This document shows, one piece after another, positions 36,401 to 47,388 of a stretch of 64,000 nt of DNA. Made by a program: the position numbers and the translations under genes. The notes under the pieces are model-generated. The model had not been told where the DNA came from. It saw only the letters and a list, made by a program, of their open reading frames with translations, and ran no database searches. Location of the stretch: positions 87,182,520-87,246,519 of the forward strand of contig NC_058339.1 of the NCBI RefSeq assembly GCF_905475395.1. The letters are read 5' to 3'. Each line of letters begins with the position of its first letter. Position 1 is the first letter of the stretch. This DNA comes from Chrysoperla carnea (lineage: Eukaryota > Arthropoda > Insecta > Neuroptera > Chrysopidae).

Positions 36401-39400
36401 GAGACGTAACCATACAGGGTGTTAAAAACCAAATGCCTCGTTACCAAATCGATGAAGCAAAAATCAAAAAAGGCATCATTACAGTAACGTACATTTGAAA
36501 GGGTTTCGTCTTCCAGCAGATAATTTTTTACTACCGTTAACTTATCGAATATTTTCGATTTAAATAAAAATCAATATTATATTCATTTCAGTTCTCATTC
36601 AAATTCCAATACCAAGGTATCCAAAATTACAAAAATTTATCGCAATAATAAATATTATTTTGGGTTTGACCATAATAATTATTATTGCATGTACTCAAGG
36701 TATGCATTAAATATATAAAATTTGTCTAAAAAAGTTATCTCTGTAAAAAAACTGTCTTCTTTTTAGATTTTGACATAGCATGGGATTTAGACAGCTGGTT
36801 TCCAAATGGTGTTTCTGGTTTCTTAAAAAGTATTCCAATATGTTTTTGTGTATTTATGTCAATTGAATTTATCATTATGGCCCAAAAAGATCTAGTTATT
36901 GATCATATTCAACAAAAGTCCACAATTATTCCGATGATCATGTCACTTTTGTGTAATGCCATTTCCGTGTCTTTGATAATATTCGTGACGTATTTTGTTG
37001 TACGAAACTATGACGTAAGTTCAAAAATTTTTTTTTATTCTTTAAAAATTTTTATTTTGCTGCATGGACCTCAGAAATTTGTACATTTGAACCGAAAGTG
37101 TACTCGGCAACGAATTTGAGGATTCGAAAATATACCTTTCAGAGTGTCTTTGATAGTTTTTTTAAACCTAATTGAACCTGCATTATCTTAAAATCCAGAA
37201 ATGATGCAGTCCACTTTCTTAGTTTGGGACAGTTTCGTAAATTATATAACTACAGATATTTAGATAATTTTTATAAGCTTTAATTTTAGCGCTAACCGAA
37301 AATAATCGTAAATTTTTAGGTAAACGAAGATCCTCGAAATATAATTTTAGAAATATTTATTCGTAATGAAGTAATTTGGGCGAAATGGTTTGCGATTTTT
37401 TGCCAAATGATTGCAATTATTATTGGGTAAGGTATTAATTATACAATTTAAACTAAAAATATTATAATTAATTTTTTTATTTCTAGTCTATATATGATAA
37501 TGATTGCCATGCCAAAAATTCTTTACAAAATGGTACACGATTCTATATTATTCAAATGTTTTGGACGAAATTCTGATACGTATAAAAAACCATTTGTTGG
37601 TACATTGTTAATGACTTTAATATCAGGTAAAACAAACTTTTGCTGAATATTATGGATTAAGAGCCAGGCCAAAAAAAATTCATTGAATTTACTAAAGCTG
37701 AAAGTTTGAAAATTGGTTATAGTAGTTGTGTACACACACATACTACGGTCAGTCAAGCGAACGATAGAACAAGGATCAGATAAATGCTATCGAAACGGTT
37801 AAGTTTTACGTGCTACTAAAATGAATTTACTAAAGCTGAAAATTGTTATACAGATTGTATATTGCATATAAATAACAGTTATGATTGTCAGTCAGTTAGG
37901 TGTTAGAACAGAGCTGGTCTCAGTTAGCCCTTATTTCTGAACAATAAATAAATAAGATTCATTTATGATTTCCGTGGTATTTAATGAATTTATTAAATCT
38001 GAAAATTGTTCATAAATAAGAGCTGACTGACCAGCCCTGTTCTAACTTTTAACTGACTGACTGTCATAACTGTTATCTATATACAAGCTGTATAACAATT
38101 TTCAGCTTTAATAAATTCATTTTAGTACCACATAAGACTGCACCGTTTCGATAACATAAATCTGACCCCCGCTCTATCGTTCACTTGACTGACCGCAGTA
38201 TGTATGTGTACACAACTATAGTAACCAATCATCAAATTATCAGCTTTAGTAAATTCAACGAATTTTTTTGGCCTGGCTCTTCCATTATTATTATTCGGTT
38301 CAAGAATAATACTTGTAATATTTATTTCAGGATTGTTGGGAGCATTTTTTTCAAATGAATTTTTATTAAACATTTTGGCGTTATGTATATTATTAACATT
38401 TACATTAGTTGCCGTTTCAACTTTAGTATTAAGGTACATATTTATGTATTTTTTGCATAGATTTTAGAGTACAAAAATTAACGAAAACTTAGTTTTCTTA
38501 TTACCATGGAATTTTTACTTTGTTCGCAAGATCTGCTTAGTCCATCCATATTTTTTCACGAATATACAAATATATAGTAAAACAAGTAAAAACAAACAAT
38601 TGACTGAGTTAATTGTAGAAATATCATGTCTAGACAAAGTTAATTACACAATTTTTTTAGGTCATGTAACTAAAGAAAGATAGCCACTCTTACAAACAAA
38701 GTAATAAGAGTATCTGTCTTCTCGCTTCCTCAGTATTTGATTTATTCTAATTTGCGCCCTCACGGGTAAACAGAGATACGAAAAAATGTTTCAAACAAAA
38801 GTTGTTTAATTTTTTATAAAGTACATTTTTATACTTAAACAGTTTACAATATGGGTCTTACAGACCCAAGACCCAATTGAGCTACGTTGCTCATTTACGA
38901 ATTTAGCCTGACTTTTTACATCCTGAGCCCGCTATAAAATTTCAGCTTGATATCTATTTTCGTTTTTGAGTTATCGTAGCCACAGACATACAGATAGACA
39001 ATTTTTATTACAAAATATAACCGAGGTGACTGACTCATAACACATGCTGGATAGTTTTTATAATATTTTTTTACAAAAAGCAAGACTGACGAGCTGGCCA
39101 CATGGGTTCGCAGACTTGCTCGACGAACCGATCAGTCAATGTATGGCTAACTGTTGCAAGTCAGTGGGACTGATCAATCAAAATGGTATCAAAGTCAATG
39201 GTATACTTAACAAAGATAATTATTTTCAATCCTGCATTTACGATGTACGCCCTCCTTGAAATGTACTAGAGACCATAAAAAGATATTACCTAAATAAATA
39301 ATTGTCCTTTTAATTACCGATAAAAAATTCTTGTCTTTTAAAGTGTACAAATTCGAAACTATTTAATTAAATATTTTCAGATACACGGATGGACGAATCC

Positions 39401-42400
39401 AAAAAGAAGAATATTTACCATCAGAAATGAAATCCACTTCCATATCGAATTTAATTGTCAGCGAAGATCACGTAACAATGAGTGATTATTTTGGACAACT
39501 ATTCAATACAAATAATGTGAGCTCTCCAACGCCGGTTACCACATTAATTGTTCAAATAAATACCACATTTTTTTGTAAGTAAAACTTTTGTAAAAAATTT
39601 AATTCCAAAATAAAATTCGAAATTGAATACAACCTTGAATTTCAGGTATTTTCGCGTTATTATTAAATGGATTCCTCGTATTTGGTGATAATTGTCTTTA
39701 CGAAGGACAAATTTGGATTATTGTTGTAATATCAGTATTAATCTTATTACATATAATTACTTTACTGACAATTAGCGTGCAACCGACTAACAAACGAGAT
39801 TTATCGTTTAAGGTAATAAAAAACAATCGTTAAATTTTTTGGAATCATTCATAAAAAAAATATTGATTTTAGGTTCCAATGGTTCCTATTTGTCCAGCCA
39901 TAAGTGTATTGATCAATATTTATATTATGTTTCAATTAGAATATAAAATTTGGATTGGGTTAGGAATTTGGATTGCCATTGGTAAGTGTCAAATAGAAAA
40001 TGGGATTTAGCAGAAATTTTATTCAAAATTTCGTCCTGGTAAACTCATGAATCCACATATAGAATCTTAACGCTTCCAATAGTCCTTTTAAAGCCATCGA
40101 GGTATCTCTTCCTTAAATAAGGATGTGCCAATCTTATATTCGGTTTAGTAAGCAGTTTATTTTGAGAAGCCTGAATTTCTGATATTTATTTCCTTATTAA
40201 ACTAAGGTAGAAATTCGTCTTACACCTGAAAGTGGTTGCATTAACTAATACTTAATGCACACTAGTAAAGCCACAAAATATCTGACGCTACGGAACCCTA
40301 AACTCGTACTTGCAAAATTAATAAGAATACTCTTTATAAAATTGCCTTTAAAAAATATCAAAATCGGTTAATCCGTTTGAGAGCTACGCTGCCACAGACA
40401 GACACACAGATATACACATTTGTCTGTGGTATCGCAGCTCCTAAACGGGAGAATCAATTTTGATTTATTTTAAAGGCAATTTGATTGAGATTGTTCTTAG
40501 ATATGTTTAAAATCTGCTCAGAAATCACCACCTCTTTTCTAGTTGTAATCGGGTGCAAAACCCTAAGCTCGCACGGAATCCTAAACATTTAAACTTTATT
40601 ACCTAAGGAAGTTTGTGTGATATCTCTCTCAAACACACATATGCTGCACGAACGAACTGTGCTATAAACAGACCAGTATTCACTATGTATTTAACTTCCT
40701 TTGTTTAATTTCCTGCTGTGAACCTTGAGATGATTTCTTCAAAAGAAAGAACTTTCAAAAATTTCTGTTATTTTTTCTAGGCTTATGTGTATATTTCACC
40801 TGTTTAAAAATCTATAAGCGTTCCGACAACAAATCAACATTTTCACTAAATCGAAAAACCTTAAATGGTATAATGAATTTTGCTTATGATAATGAACTCA
40901 ACTTTGAAGTTGCGGAGCCATTACCTAAACAAAACACACCACCTACAATACGCGCATCAAAAGCCATTAATTTAAGATTGGAAGAAGATAGAATTGAAAG
41001 TATTAAAAACGTCGAAGAAATCGAAACTATTAGTAGATTAGAAGAAATGATTGAAGAAAATGATATTCAGAAAACAGAATTTACTGAAAATGAAGTTGTT
41101 TATGATAAAATTAGCATCGATGACGACGAGAACGAAGAATATCAACGTGAAAAACATCGTGCAAGTAGCGCCACGTACGTGTTAGATATGTTAGATAAAG
41201 TCTTAGCCTATGAATCCGATGATTCTGATGAATTATCAACGACAAATCGAAAAACATCGTTTGATACGGAATCAGTCCGATCGACAACAGATCCAATTGA
41301 ACATTCAGCATTAGTTCATCGTGAAGATTCCACTAAAAATGTGCAGAATTTGATAATCGAACCAGAAAAGGAAAGCCACCAGACTAGGCAAGATTCCGAT
41401 GTGCAGATTATGACAAGTGAGTCAGAAAAGGAAACCGTTCATGTAGTGCCACCTCCACCCCCGCCCATAGAAAATTTGAACTTAGAATTAGCTGAGGAAG
41501 ATGATGTAGTTGAAGATATTTCCAAATTATATGACACTATACCAAAAACACCAAATGTTTCACGTGTCGAATCAATGATGCGACCAAGTATCACACAAAA
41601 TCAAAAAACTGACATGGATTTTGCATTAAAATTAAATCAATTACTCCAAGAACAATTACAAGAGAAACCACATAACAAAGGTTTATACAAACCAGAAATT
41701 TACGATGACGAAGAAGTTGAACGCAAATTAAGTACACCAGCTGAAAGTAATAGTGGTCTATTAGCGGAAATTAATAAAGAAATATTAGCACGTAAAAAAT
41801 TATGTACTATCCAACATATTGAGAAAAACGGTGAACCAAATGACAATACCGAAGAAGAAGAGTCTGAAGAAAGTATGAAACCAAGTGATATACGTAATAA
41901 ATTGGAATTAATTTATAAAACTGGGCCACGTAATCCAGAAGAAAAACAAAAAACTCTACGTAAAACAATTGCTGTTATTCCATATCATAATCCAGAAGAG
42001 GAGCCTGCAGAACAACCATCAAATGCCATAGATGATCCAAATAGTTCAAGTTTACTTGCACAACAATTACGTGCGCGAAAAACTTTATTTGCAAAACCGG
42101 ATAGTGGTATTGATTCTGGAAATAGTAGCACAATATCGAATGATGAAACTAGACAAGAAAAACATGAGGTGAGCGAAGAAGAACCAGAAATAGAAACACC
42201 GTCAGACATACGAATGAGATTAAATCAAATATTATCGAAAGGACCACAGCACCCATCACAATTAAATAATAGCAATAAATTGTTACCAATTTCGGTACCT
42301 AAAGTTTCCGAAACAAACGAAGAACCAAAACCAACAACTAACCAAATTCAAAAAGAAGTTTCTGAAACTCCGCGATCGTCAGTTCAATCAGAATCCAAAG

Positions 42401-42612
42401 TTTCCATCATAATTAGATCGCTAAATGATTTAAATGATCGAGAAGATTCAATTTTAGCACATAAAAAACTAATGGGTAACGTATTTAAGTCCATTAAAGA
42501 ACGAAAATCAGATTCACCCGTACGTAGCGATAGTGTATTTCTTACAAAATTACAAAGCCAGAATGAACGTATTAAAAATAACGAAGTTATTTCCGTTACA
42601 ACTAAACTGTAG
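33428..42612 (+). CDS. Divergent cationic-amino-acid-transporter-like protein with long acidic tail (CAT-B)
   Basis: Twelve coding exons: 33428-33659, 33723-33851, 34647-34805, 36592-36699, 36767-37014, 37320-37426, 37487-37626, 38331-38433, 39381-39574, 39646-39812, 39873-39981, 40781-42612. They total 3528 nt, or 1175 aa, and all phases close. The acceptor 'tttcag' just before the ATG implies a 5' UTR intron. Residues 1-590 are a CAT-type APC transporter: GLGINSVFGIGFY in TM1, SLCYAEFGVRIRQGGSSYIF, and VPMVPICPAISVLINIYIMF near the end. The family's GFD...GEEA block is replaced by SIEFIIMAQKDL, so substrate specificity may differ. Residues ~597-1175 are polar and acidic, with PPPPPP (41451-41468), DSGIDS (residues 1006-1011) and two PSDIR modules (933 and 1039). 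It lies downstream of CAT-A in the same orientation, a tandem duplicate. Confidence 0.9.
33980..34321 (+). repeat. Dispersed repeat family A, 3' two-thirds
   Basis: From 'gttcacttgtttacatttaa' or nearby to 'tatacatggtataa', including 'gggtcctacggacccaagac' and 'acggacagacggacaaccg'. The 5' third is missing. It lies in CAT-B intron 2. Confidence 0.85.
35383..36345. mobile_element. Nested double inverted repeat in CAT-B intron 3
   Basis: Outer arms 35404-35462 and 36246-36306 are inverted copies ('aatttataaagtaagatg' with 'catcttactttataaatt'; 'aggttctagaaggtatt' with 'aataccttctagaacct'). Inner arms 35935-35990 and 36172-36240 are also inverted ('gcaaattatggggagatcat' region with its complement; 'cctcgtttgtgcattaaaaa' with 'tttttaatgcacaaacgagg'). 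There is no coding potential. It could be a foldback transposon or one element inserted in another. Confidence 0.65.
37660..38280. mobile_element. 621-bp foldback transposon in CAT-B intron 7
   Basis: The termini are exact inverted repeats (AGAGCCAGGCC...GGCCTGGCTCT). Complementarity continues through most of the element, e.g. 'ttcagctttaataaattcat' against 'atgaatttactaaagctgaa', and 'gtcagtcagttaggtgttag' against its complement near 38040-38060. The whole unit can fold into one hairpin of nearly 300 bp around 37940-37990. No clear target-site duplication is seen. Confidence 0.8.
38576..39004 (+). repeat. Dispersed repeat family A copy, diverged
   Basis: From 'taaaacaagtaaaaacaaac' through 'tgggtcttacagacccaaga' to 'cacagacatacagatagaca'. 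It is more diverged than the others, with internal replacement at about 38655-38740 and no 3' end. CAT-B intron 8. Confidence 0.75.
40285..40590. repeat. Family B copies arranged head to head
   Basis: The left half (40285-40415) is family B in reverse ('ggaaccctaaactcgtactt', 'gccacagacagacacacaga'). The right half (40420-40590) is family B forward ('tgtctgtggtatcgcagctc', 'ttcttagatatgttt', 'ctaagctcgcacggaatcct'). The pair forms an imperfect palindrome in CAT-B intron 11. Confidence 0.65.
40781..42612 (+). other. Single large terminal exon encoding the CAT-B acidic tail
   Basis: The exon finishes the last membrane helix (GLCVYFTCLKIYKR) and then runs 600 residues without an intron. The tail is rich in Glu, Asp, Ser, Asn and Lys, with few hydrophobic clusters, so it is probably cytosolic and disordered. 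Short recurring helical pieces are present (ILARKKL, LRARKTLF, ILAHKKLM; MDFALKLNQLLQEQ). The in-frame ATG at 40873 would also open a 579-residue soluble product, but splicing continuity makes the fused reading far more likely. Confidence 0.85.
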
Positions 42613-45344
42613 TGTCTTTGATATTTGGTAAGATTTATCCCGAAATGAGTCACACCGGATATCCGCCTCAAACGTAATGTGTTGTAAATTCATACAGCCA
42701 CTATCTATCAACTCTAATCTACAAAACTGCAATTCCAAAATTTGCTAGCGAAAAATTTCCAAAAACTTTGTAACTGTATTAGTCTGAAAATAATACTTAG
42801 CATGTAAAAAAATAATTTATGTCAAACAATAACAAAATATGACAGAAAGGCGTAAGAACTACTTAAAAACTTAATAGAAATAGAAACAAAGAACGAAACA
42901 GATATAAATTTCTCTAGCACGAAGGATACGTCTGACCTAATAATGAATGACCTGGAGTAAACTAGCTCTAGTAAGCCAGCAAGATAATGAAGCTTACTCC
43001 AAGTAAAGAAAACTGTCTTCTTTTAAGCTAGCAAATTTCTTTTAAGATAGCAAGTTTGCGTCTCAAGCTGGGACATTTTATAGGATAAACTTTAATGTTT
43101 TAACCTACTGACCATGAGCGTACCGAAGGGATGGCAAATGTGATCACCCGCCCTTCCCTTGGCATAGGCGGTTCATACATTTAGCCGATTAAATATGGGT
43201 GTGTGCCTAATTATTGTTGTATTTTAGTCCGAAATTTCTTGATTTGCTCTCCTCTATGACAAAAAATCCTGATTTGCACCATTTAGTGCTACATGCTACT
43301 GGCCTTATAGCAAAAGATAAATTTGTATATGATTACCTGATTTACTCATACAGCCTCAAAATTTCCTGCCACCATTTAATTCGATCTGCATGCAATATAA
43401 TTCAGACTACAGAAAATTTTTTTCTGCATTTACAGGAGTTATTTTATTATTTAAATAGGTTCAGTATCACGTATTAAATGTAAATGCACAAAATCCTTAC
43501 AAAAATAAGCGGGGGAAGTGCCTCCATTTTAAGAAAAACCGTTTTAGGCTATACCTCCATAACCGTGCACTTTAGACCAAAAATGGTAACAACCTTTATT
43601 GTATATAGAAATTTCTAAATATGGACTTCCACAAATTAAAACTCACAACAATTAATTTATTGTATATAGTTAAATTAGCTACCTTTTTATTTTTTTTTTA
43701 TTTTTTTGTATCACAAATTGTTTTTATTATTTTTATTGACTTATACGACTATGCCGATTTACTTATTGACTATTTGACCGACATGTTTCTAATATTTGTT
43801 TAAACAAGAAAATGATAATTAAGGAAATAAGGATTTTGTGCATTTACTTTCAGAACGTGATACTGAACCTATTTAAATAATAAAATAACTCCTGTAATTT
43901 AGTGCATTATAGCCTGTAGTAATAGGAATCGCCAGAAAAGTAAACCTTGAAAGAACAGTTATGTTTATCAACTTTCTATCCTGGCTTAAAAACTGACATC
44001 GCATATTTCAGGCATTACAGTTTTAATGAAAATAATTTGCATTCATTGCATTATTTACTTTCAATTTCTGGCTTCAAACTTGAAAGTTCATAAGAGAAAA
44101 TTGCATGGACTTCCAGTAACTATCCGAATGTGATACGTAATTTAAGTATCTGAATGTGATACGTGAAATTGTTAATAATAAATAATTATTAACTCTGATA
44201 TTTTAAACGATATTAATATTTTGTATTCGTAATTTTTGTAATGAATTCCTGATTAATTAAAAGTTCCTTTATTACATAAATAGTTGGTTGTGCTAATTAG
44301 GTATAAAGAACGCTTGAAACTAGAAAACGCGTAAAGAACAAATTTTAATTTACGAAATCATAAAAATACGTACCTACAAAATAAATTATTATAATTAATA
44401 ATATTAATTTGTTCCTACATGTTTTATTAATTATTATTGTTAAGTATTTTAATTAAAAGTAATATATTTCTTAATAAAAATAATTTACATTGTTTAATTG
44501 GTTCTTCTATTTTTCGAAGTTTGTTCCTACATCCCTTGTAATTGCAGACTAACCACCATTAAATAACATCTGGCCATTAAGCATTATCATTGGATCCAAA
44601 AAAATTTTATGTAAATTTCTCGAAAAACATGATTTTTCTCCAATCAAGATTTCTCAATTTAGTACCCTTATAATAATCGAGTTCATTTAACATTTAATCG
44701 TCCGATGAGCTAGATTTACTTGTTTTTGTTTTTTGGTACAAATTACTCCAAATATTCGAAACACATAAAAATCTCGTTAATTTTGCGATTGAACGATAAG
44801 TTTTTGAAGTTGGATTGCAAAATAGCGCCTGGATATCACGACTCCTATACGTACCATTTTAGTCGATATCTCAGAAACTACTATTCCAAACGTCATAGAG
44901 TTAGAAATTGTGTTTTTTTTTTTTGAGAAAGGTTTCTAGCCAAATCGGAGACAGTAAAATTTTCCCATTATTTGCAATTTTCTCAAACTTCCTTTGGTAC
45001 TTTGAAAACATAGAGAAAATCACGACAAATTTTTTACTTAATTTGATGAAACTTCGCATATTAGATAATTTTGACCCAAATCAGCTAGTTTGTTATGTTT
45101 ATAATCCAAACGGCCTTCACTATTACGTTCCTCCAGCCATTTGATTTTACCATAACACCTACCCAAGACTTTTGGACTCAAGATACAAGAAGTATAACAG
45201 GTTGGTTCCATATAAAACTCTATTTGTCTATGCATGTAACTCATTATCAATTAATTTAAAATAAAATGAATTTATTAAAAAATATTTTTTCGAATTTATT
45301 TTCAATATAAAAAAAGCCTTATCACAAAAATAATTCATATTTTA
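42613..45344. other. Intergenic region CAT-B / ORMDL
   Basis: No supported gene. It holds the CAT-B 3' UTR (no canonical AATAAA close by; an ATTAAA is at 43188), an inverted repeat pair at 43431-43500 and 43825-43905, and AT-rich filler. The ORFs at 43214-43477 and 44720-45250 lack any recognisable composition or motif. Confidence 0.55.
43431..43905. repeat. Inverted repeat pair (~75-bp arms)
   Basis: The left arm 43431-43500 ('caggagttattttattattt', 'ggttcagtatcacgt', 'gcacaaaatcctta') is the reverse complement of 43825-43905 ('aaggattttgtgcatttac', 'acgtgatactgaacc', 'aaataactcctg'). The ~325-bp spacer is unrelated. It may be the ends of a decayed DNA transposon. Confidence 0.65.
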
Positions 45345-45346
45345 TT
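45341..45346 (-). terminator. Poly(A) signal of ORMDL, overlapping the stop codon
   Basis: The minus-strand AATAAA overlaps the TAA stop by two bases (TACTAATAAA). If it is used, the 3' UTR would be only about 15-30 bases. Confidence 0.5.
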
Positions 45347-46074
45347 AGTATTTATTGATACCAAATAATCGGACTCCATGGAATTGTGGTAATTTAGGTA
45401 CAATTACCGTAAGTAACGAGAAAAGATTCAACCAAAAATGTTTAGAATCATTTTGAGTATAAAAACATGTAAGTAAAAATCTGAAACCAAAATAATATAT
45501 CAATAATTTCGAAAGTAGATGCAAATTTTATTTGATATTTACATAATAACGGGCACAGCTACAAGGAATTTTCTGGTAGTAGTATATTGCATTCCATTAT
45601 CAATTTGCTCCCAATGTGTTTCCTTCTGACAAGCACCTTGATCAGCCGATATCCAAGGTGCACCTTTTAAGGAATGCAGAAAATACAAATGAACCTGAAA
45701 AAAAGATTATTCATGAAACTATAATCTTTGTCATTATGGGCATCCCCAGGAGCATGAAGGAGTCAGGCTGGCCTGCTGTTCTTCCTGGACCTGAACTGAC
45801 CATATTTAACTGATTAATTATATGATTATCTGATGCCTAAATACTGCTATATTGTTATTTTTCCAAAAAATCTTGATTTAACCTCTATTGGAATACTTAC
45901 AGCACAATGAATTTGATGCGTTATTGTCCATGCAACTGGAATGCTAAATATAGGAACACATAATAAAATTAGATGTAAAAGTAGCATGCCACCAGAATAT
46001 GCCACCCACATTCCACGACTTTGTAACCACGATGTATTTGGGTTTGGATTTCCATGCCCGCCTGCTTGTATCAT
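45345..46074 (-). CDS. ORMDL: ORMDL sphingolipid biosynthesis regulator
   Basis: Three exons on the minus strand: 46074-45901, 45694-45543, 45480-45345. They total 462 nt, or 153 aa, the same length as vertebrate ORMDL proteins. Seen: the N-terminal [20 protein letters not shown], four hydrophobic segments (e.g. [20 protein letters not shown]), [18 protein letters not shown], and the C-terminus [17 protein letters not shown], all diagnostic for ORMDL. Known role: an ER membrane subunit that inhibits serine palmitoyltransferase in response to ceramide. Introns are short (206 and 62 bp). It is convergent with CAT-B and divergent from the small gene at 47005, about 930 bp away. The differences from the usual 'ETPDQGK' loop (ISADQGACQ here) suggest some divergence. 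Confidence 0.95.
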
Positions 46075-47004
46075 TTCAACTGTAAATAACGAAGAAACTA
46101 TTCTGTAGTTTTATAAATGTAATATGAACGCTGAAAGCGAAAAAGCATCAAGAAGAGCATTTCTAGCAATATTATTTATTTTGATTAATATTTTATGAAA
46201 TTTTCATTCAACAATTTTTAAAATTCAATAATTGAGAACTGATTTGGTATACCAATTATTTAGTGCCCTTGCGACATAGCTCACATCAGCTTTGCCCGAA
46301 GACAAAAAATTAAATATTTTCCGTTAGTGAGGTAAGCGAAGTGGTCCGGGAGATGCACGGGAAATATTCATGCAAGATGGTTGTGTAGAGATTAAAAATA
46401 GCAAAGTTTGATTAATAGTACACAAATTTTTATATTAAAAAATATTAATTTTTTTTTCCAATAAAATTTAAATAAATTAACAAAACTCTTTTATTGACAA
46501 AAAATGAAAAAAAAAAATAGCTGAAAGAAATTCTGCAATAAAATTGTTTGATAAGCCGCGAACGTCACATTGTCTTAAACCCCCTGTCCCCCCTTGGCAC
46601 ATCTTGTCACACTCAGCAGAACCCTTCCCCCCCTTTAGTGCGAACGTATTTTATGAACGGCCCCAAAGGGAAAAATTGCTGACTGGCGCAGGTATATCTC
46701 GGATTTTTCCCGTCTTTATCTTGAACGATAAGACGAAAATTATATCGTCTAGGAGCTGTATTTCTATTTTTTGAGATAAAAAATTTAACAATAAAGTGAA
46801 TCTCCAGAAATTTTAAAACCCATATACCTCCTTAATAAAATTGCTATGGAAACATAAACTTTCAAAGCACACACTTGGATTATTTAATCTTAGTTTTTAT
46901 GCGTAATTTTAATAAACATTTTAGGAAACTCGGAAAAAATTGTAATGTAAGAACATATTATCAGATTTAATATAAACGGAAGGGGGAATGAAAATAACCT
47001 AACG
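46075..47004. other. Intergenic region between ORMDL and the 47005 gene
   Basis: It should hold the two divergent promoters, but no core element can be placed with confidence. It contains a GC-rich block at 46550-46670 ('taaaccccctgtccccccttggcaca' region, 'ttatgaacggcccc') unlike its AT-rich surroundings, probably a fragment of a widespread repeat. Confidence 0.5.
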
Positions 47005-47313
47005 ATGGCCGAAACAAATTGGAAATTAGCTCCAATGAACGATGGTACAAACATGTGGGAAAAATATAAAAATAGTACAGAATATTTGTATCATATGTCA
47101 CAAACTGATATTACATTGAATACATTAAGTGCCAAAATACAATTATTACAAACAACAATCGAACCAGATGAAATACAACCATCCAAAGGGGAATTAATGG
47201 CAATACAAGAGAAAAATTTAAATTCAGTTTTAAAAACGCCAAAAGCAGTTATGTTAGCACCAAAAACAAGAATCCCACCACCGAAAAAGAAGAAAAGAAA
47301 AAGTAATAAATGA
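47005..47313 (+). CDS. Small basic-tailed protein related to the N-terminus of the next gene
   Basis: A single-exon frame of 102 aa, starting MAETNWKLAPMNDGTNMWEK and ending in a lysine-rich tail (PPPKKKKRKSNK). Residues 17-70 resemble residues ~30-85 of the downstream 1304-aa protein, sharing WE, MSQTD, QTT and QPSK-x-EL in the same order and spacing. A poly(A) signal follows at 47383. I do not recognise a function. The basic tail resembles a nuclear-localisation signal, which is an inference. A partial tandem duplicate of the next gene's first exon is the likely origin. Confidence 0.7.
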   Translation: MAETNWKLAPMNDGTNMWEKYKNSTEYLYHMSQTDITLNTLSAKIQLLQTTIEPDEIQPSKGELMAIQEKNLNSVLKTPKAVMLAPKTRIPPPKKKKRKSNK

Positions 47314-47382
47314 TTTTTGTTGAACAAAATTGTAAATAACCGATTTTTATTTTTGTTGTATTTGTAAAGTTAAAAACTGTCA

Positions 47383-47388
47383 AATAAA
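47383..47388 (+). terminator. Poly(A) signal of the 47005 gene
   Basis: AATAAA lies 70 bases after the stop codon, a typical distance, and supports 47005-47313 being an independent transcript and not an upstream exon. Confidence 0.55.

Noticed and set aside
39044..39259. 71-aa ORF in CAT-B intron 8 with less AT-biased composition
   Set aside because: No family resemblance and no fitting splice sites; adjacent to a decayed repeat A copy, so probably repeat-derived.
40873..42612. 579-aa ORF as an independent gene
   Set aside because: The frame is continuous with a CAT-B exon that starts at an acceptor at 40779-40780 and finishes the last transmembrane helix, so it is the transporter's tail.
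43214..43803. Two plus-strand ORFs (87 and 60 aa)
   Set aside because: They overlap or lie between arms of an inverted repeat and show only low-complexity hydrophobic runs.
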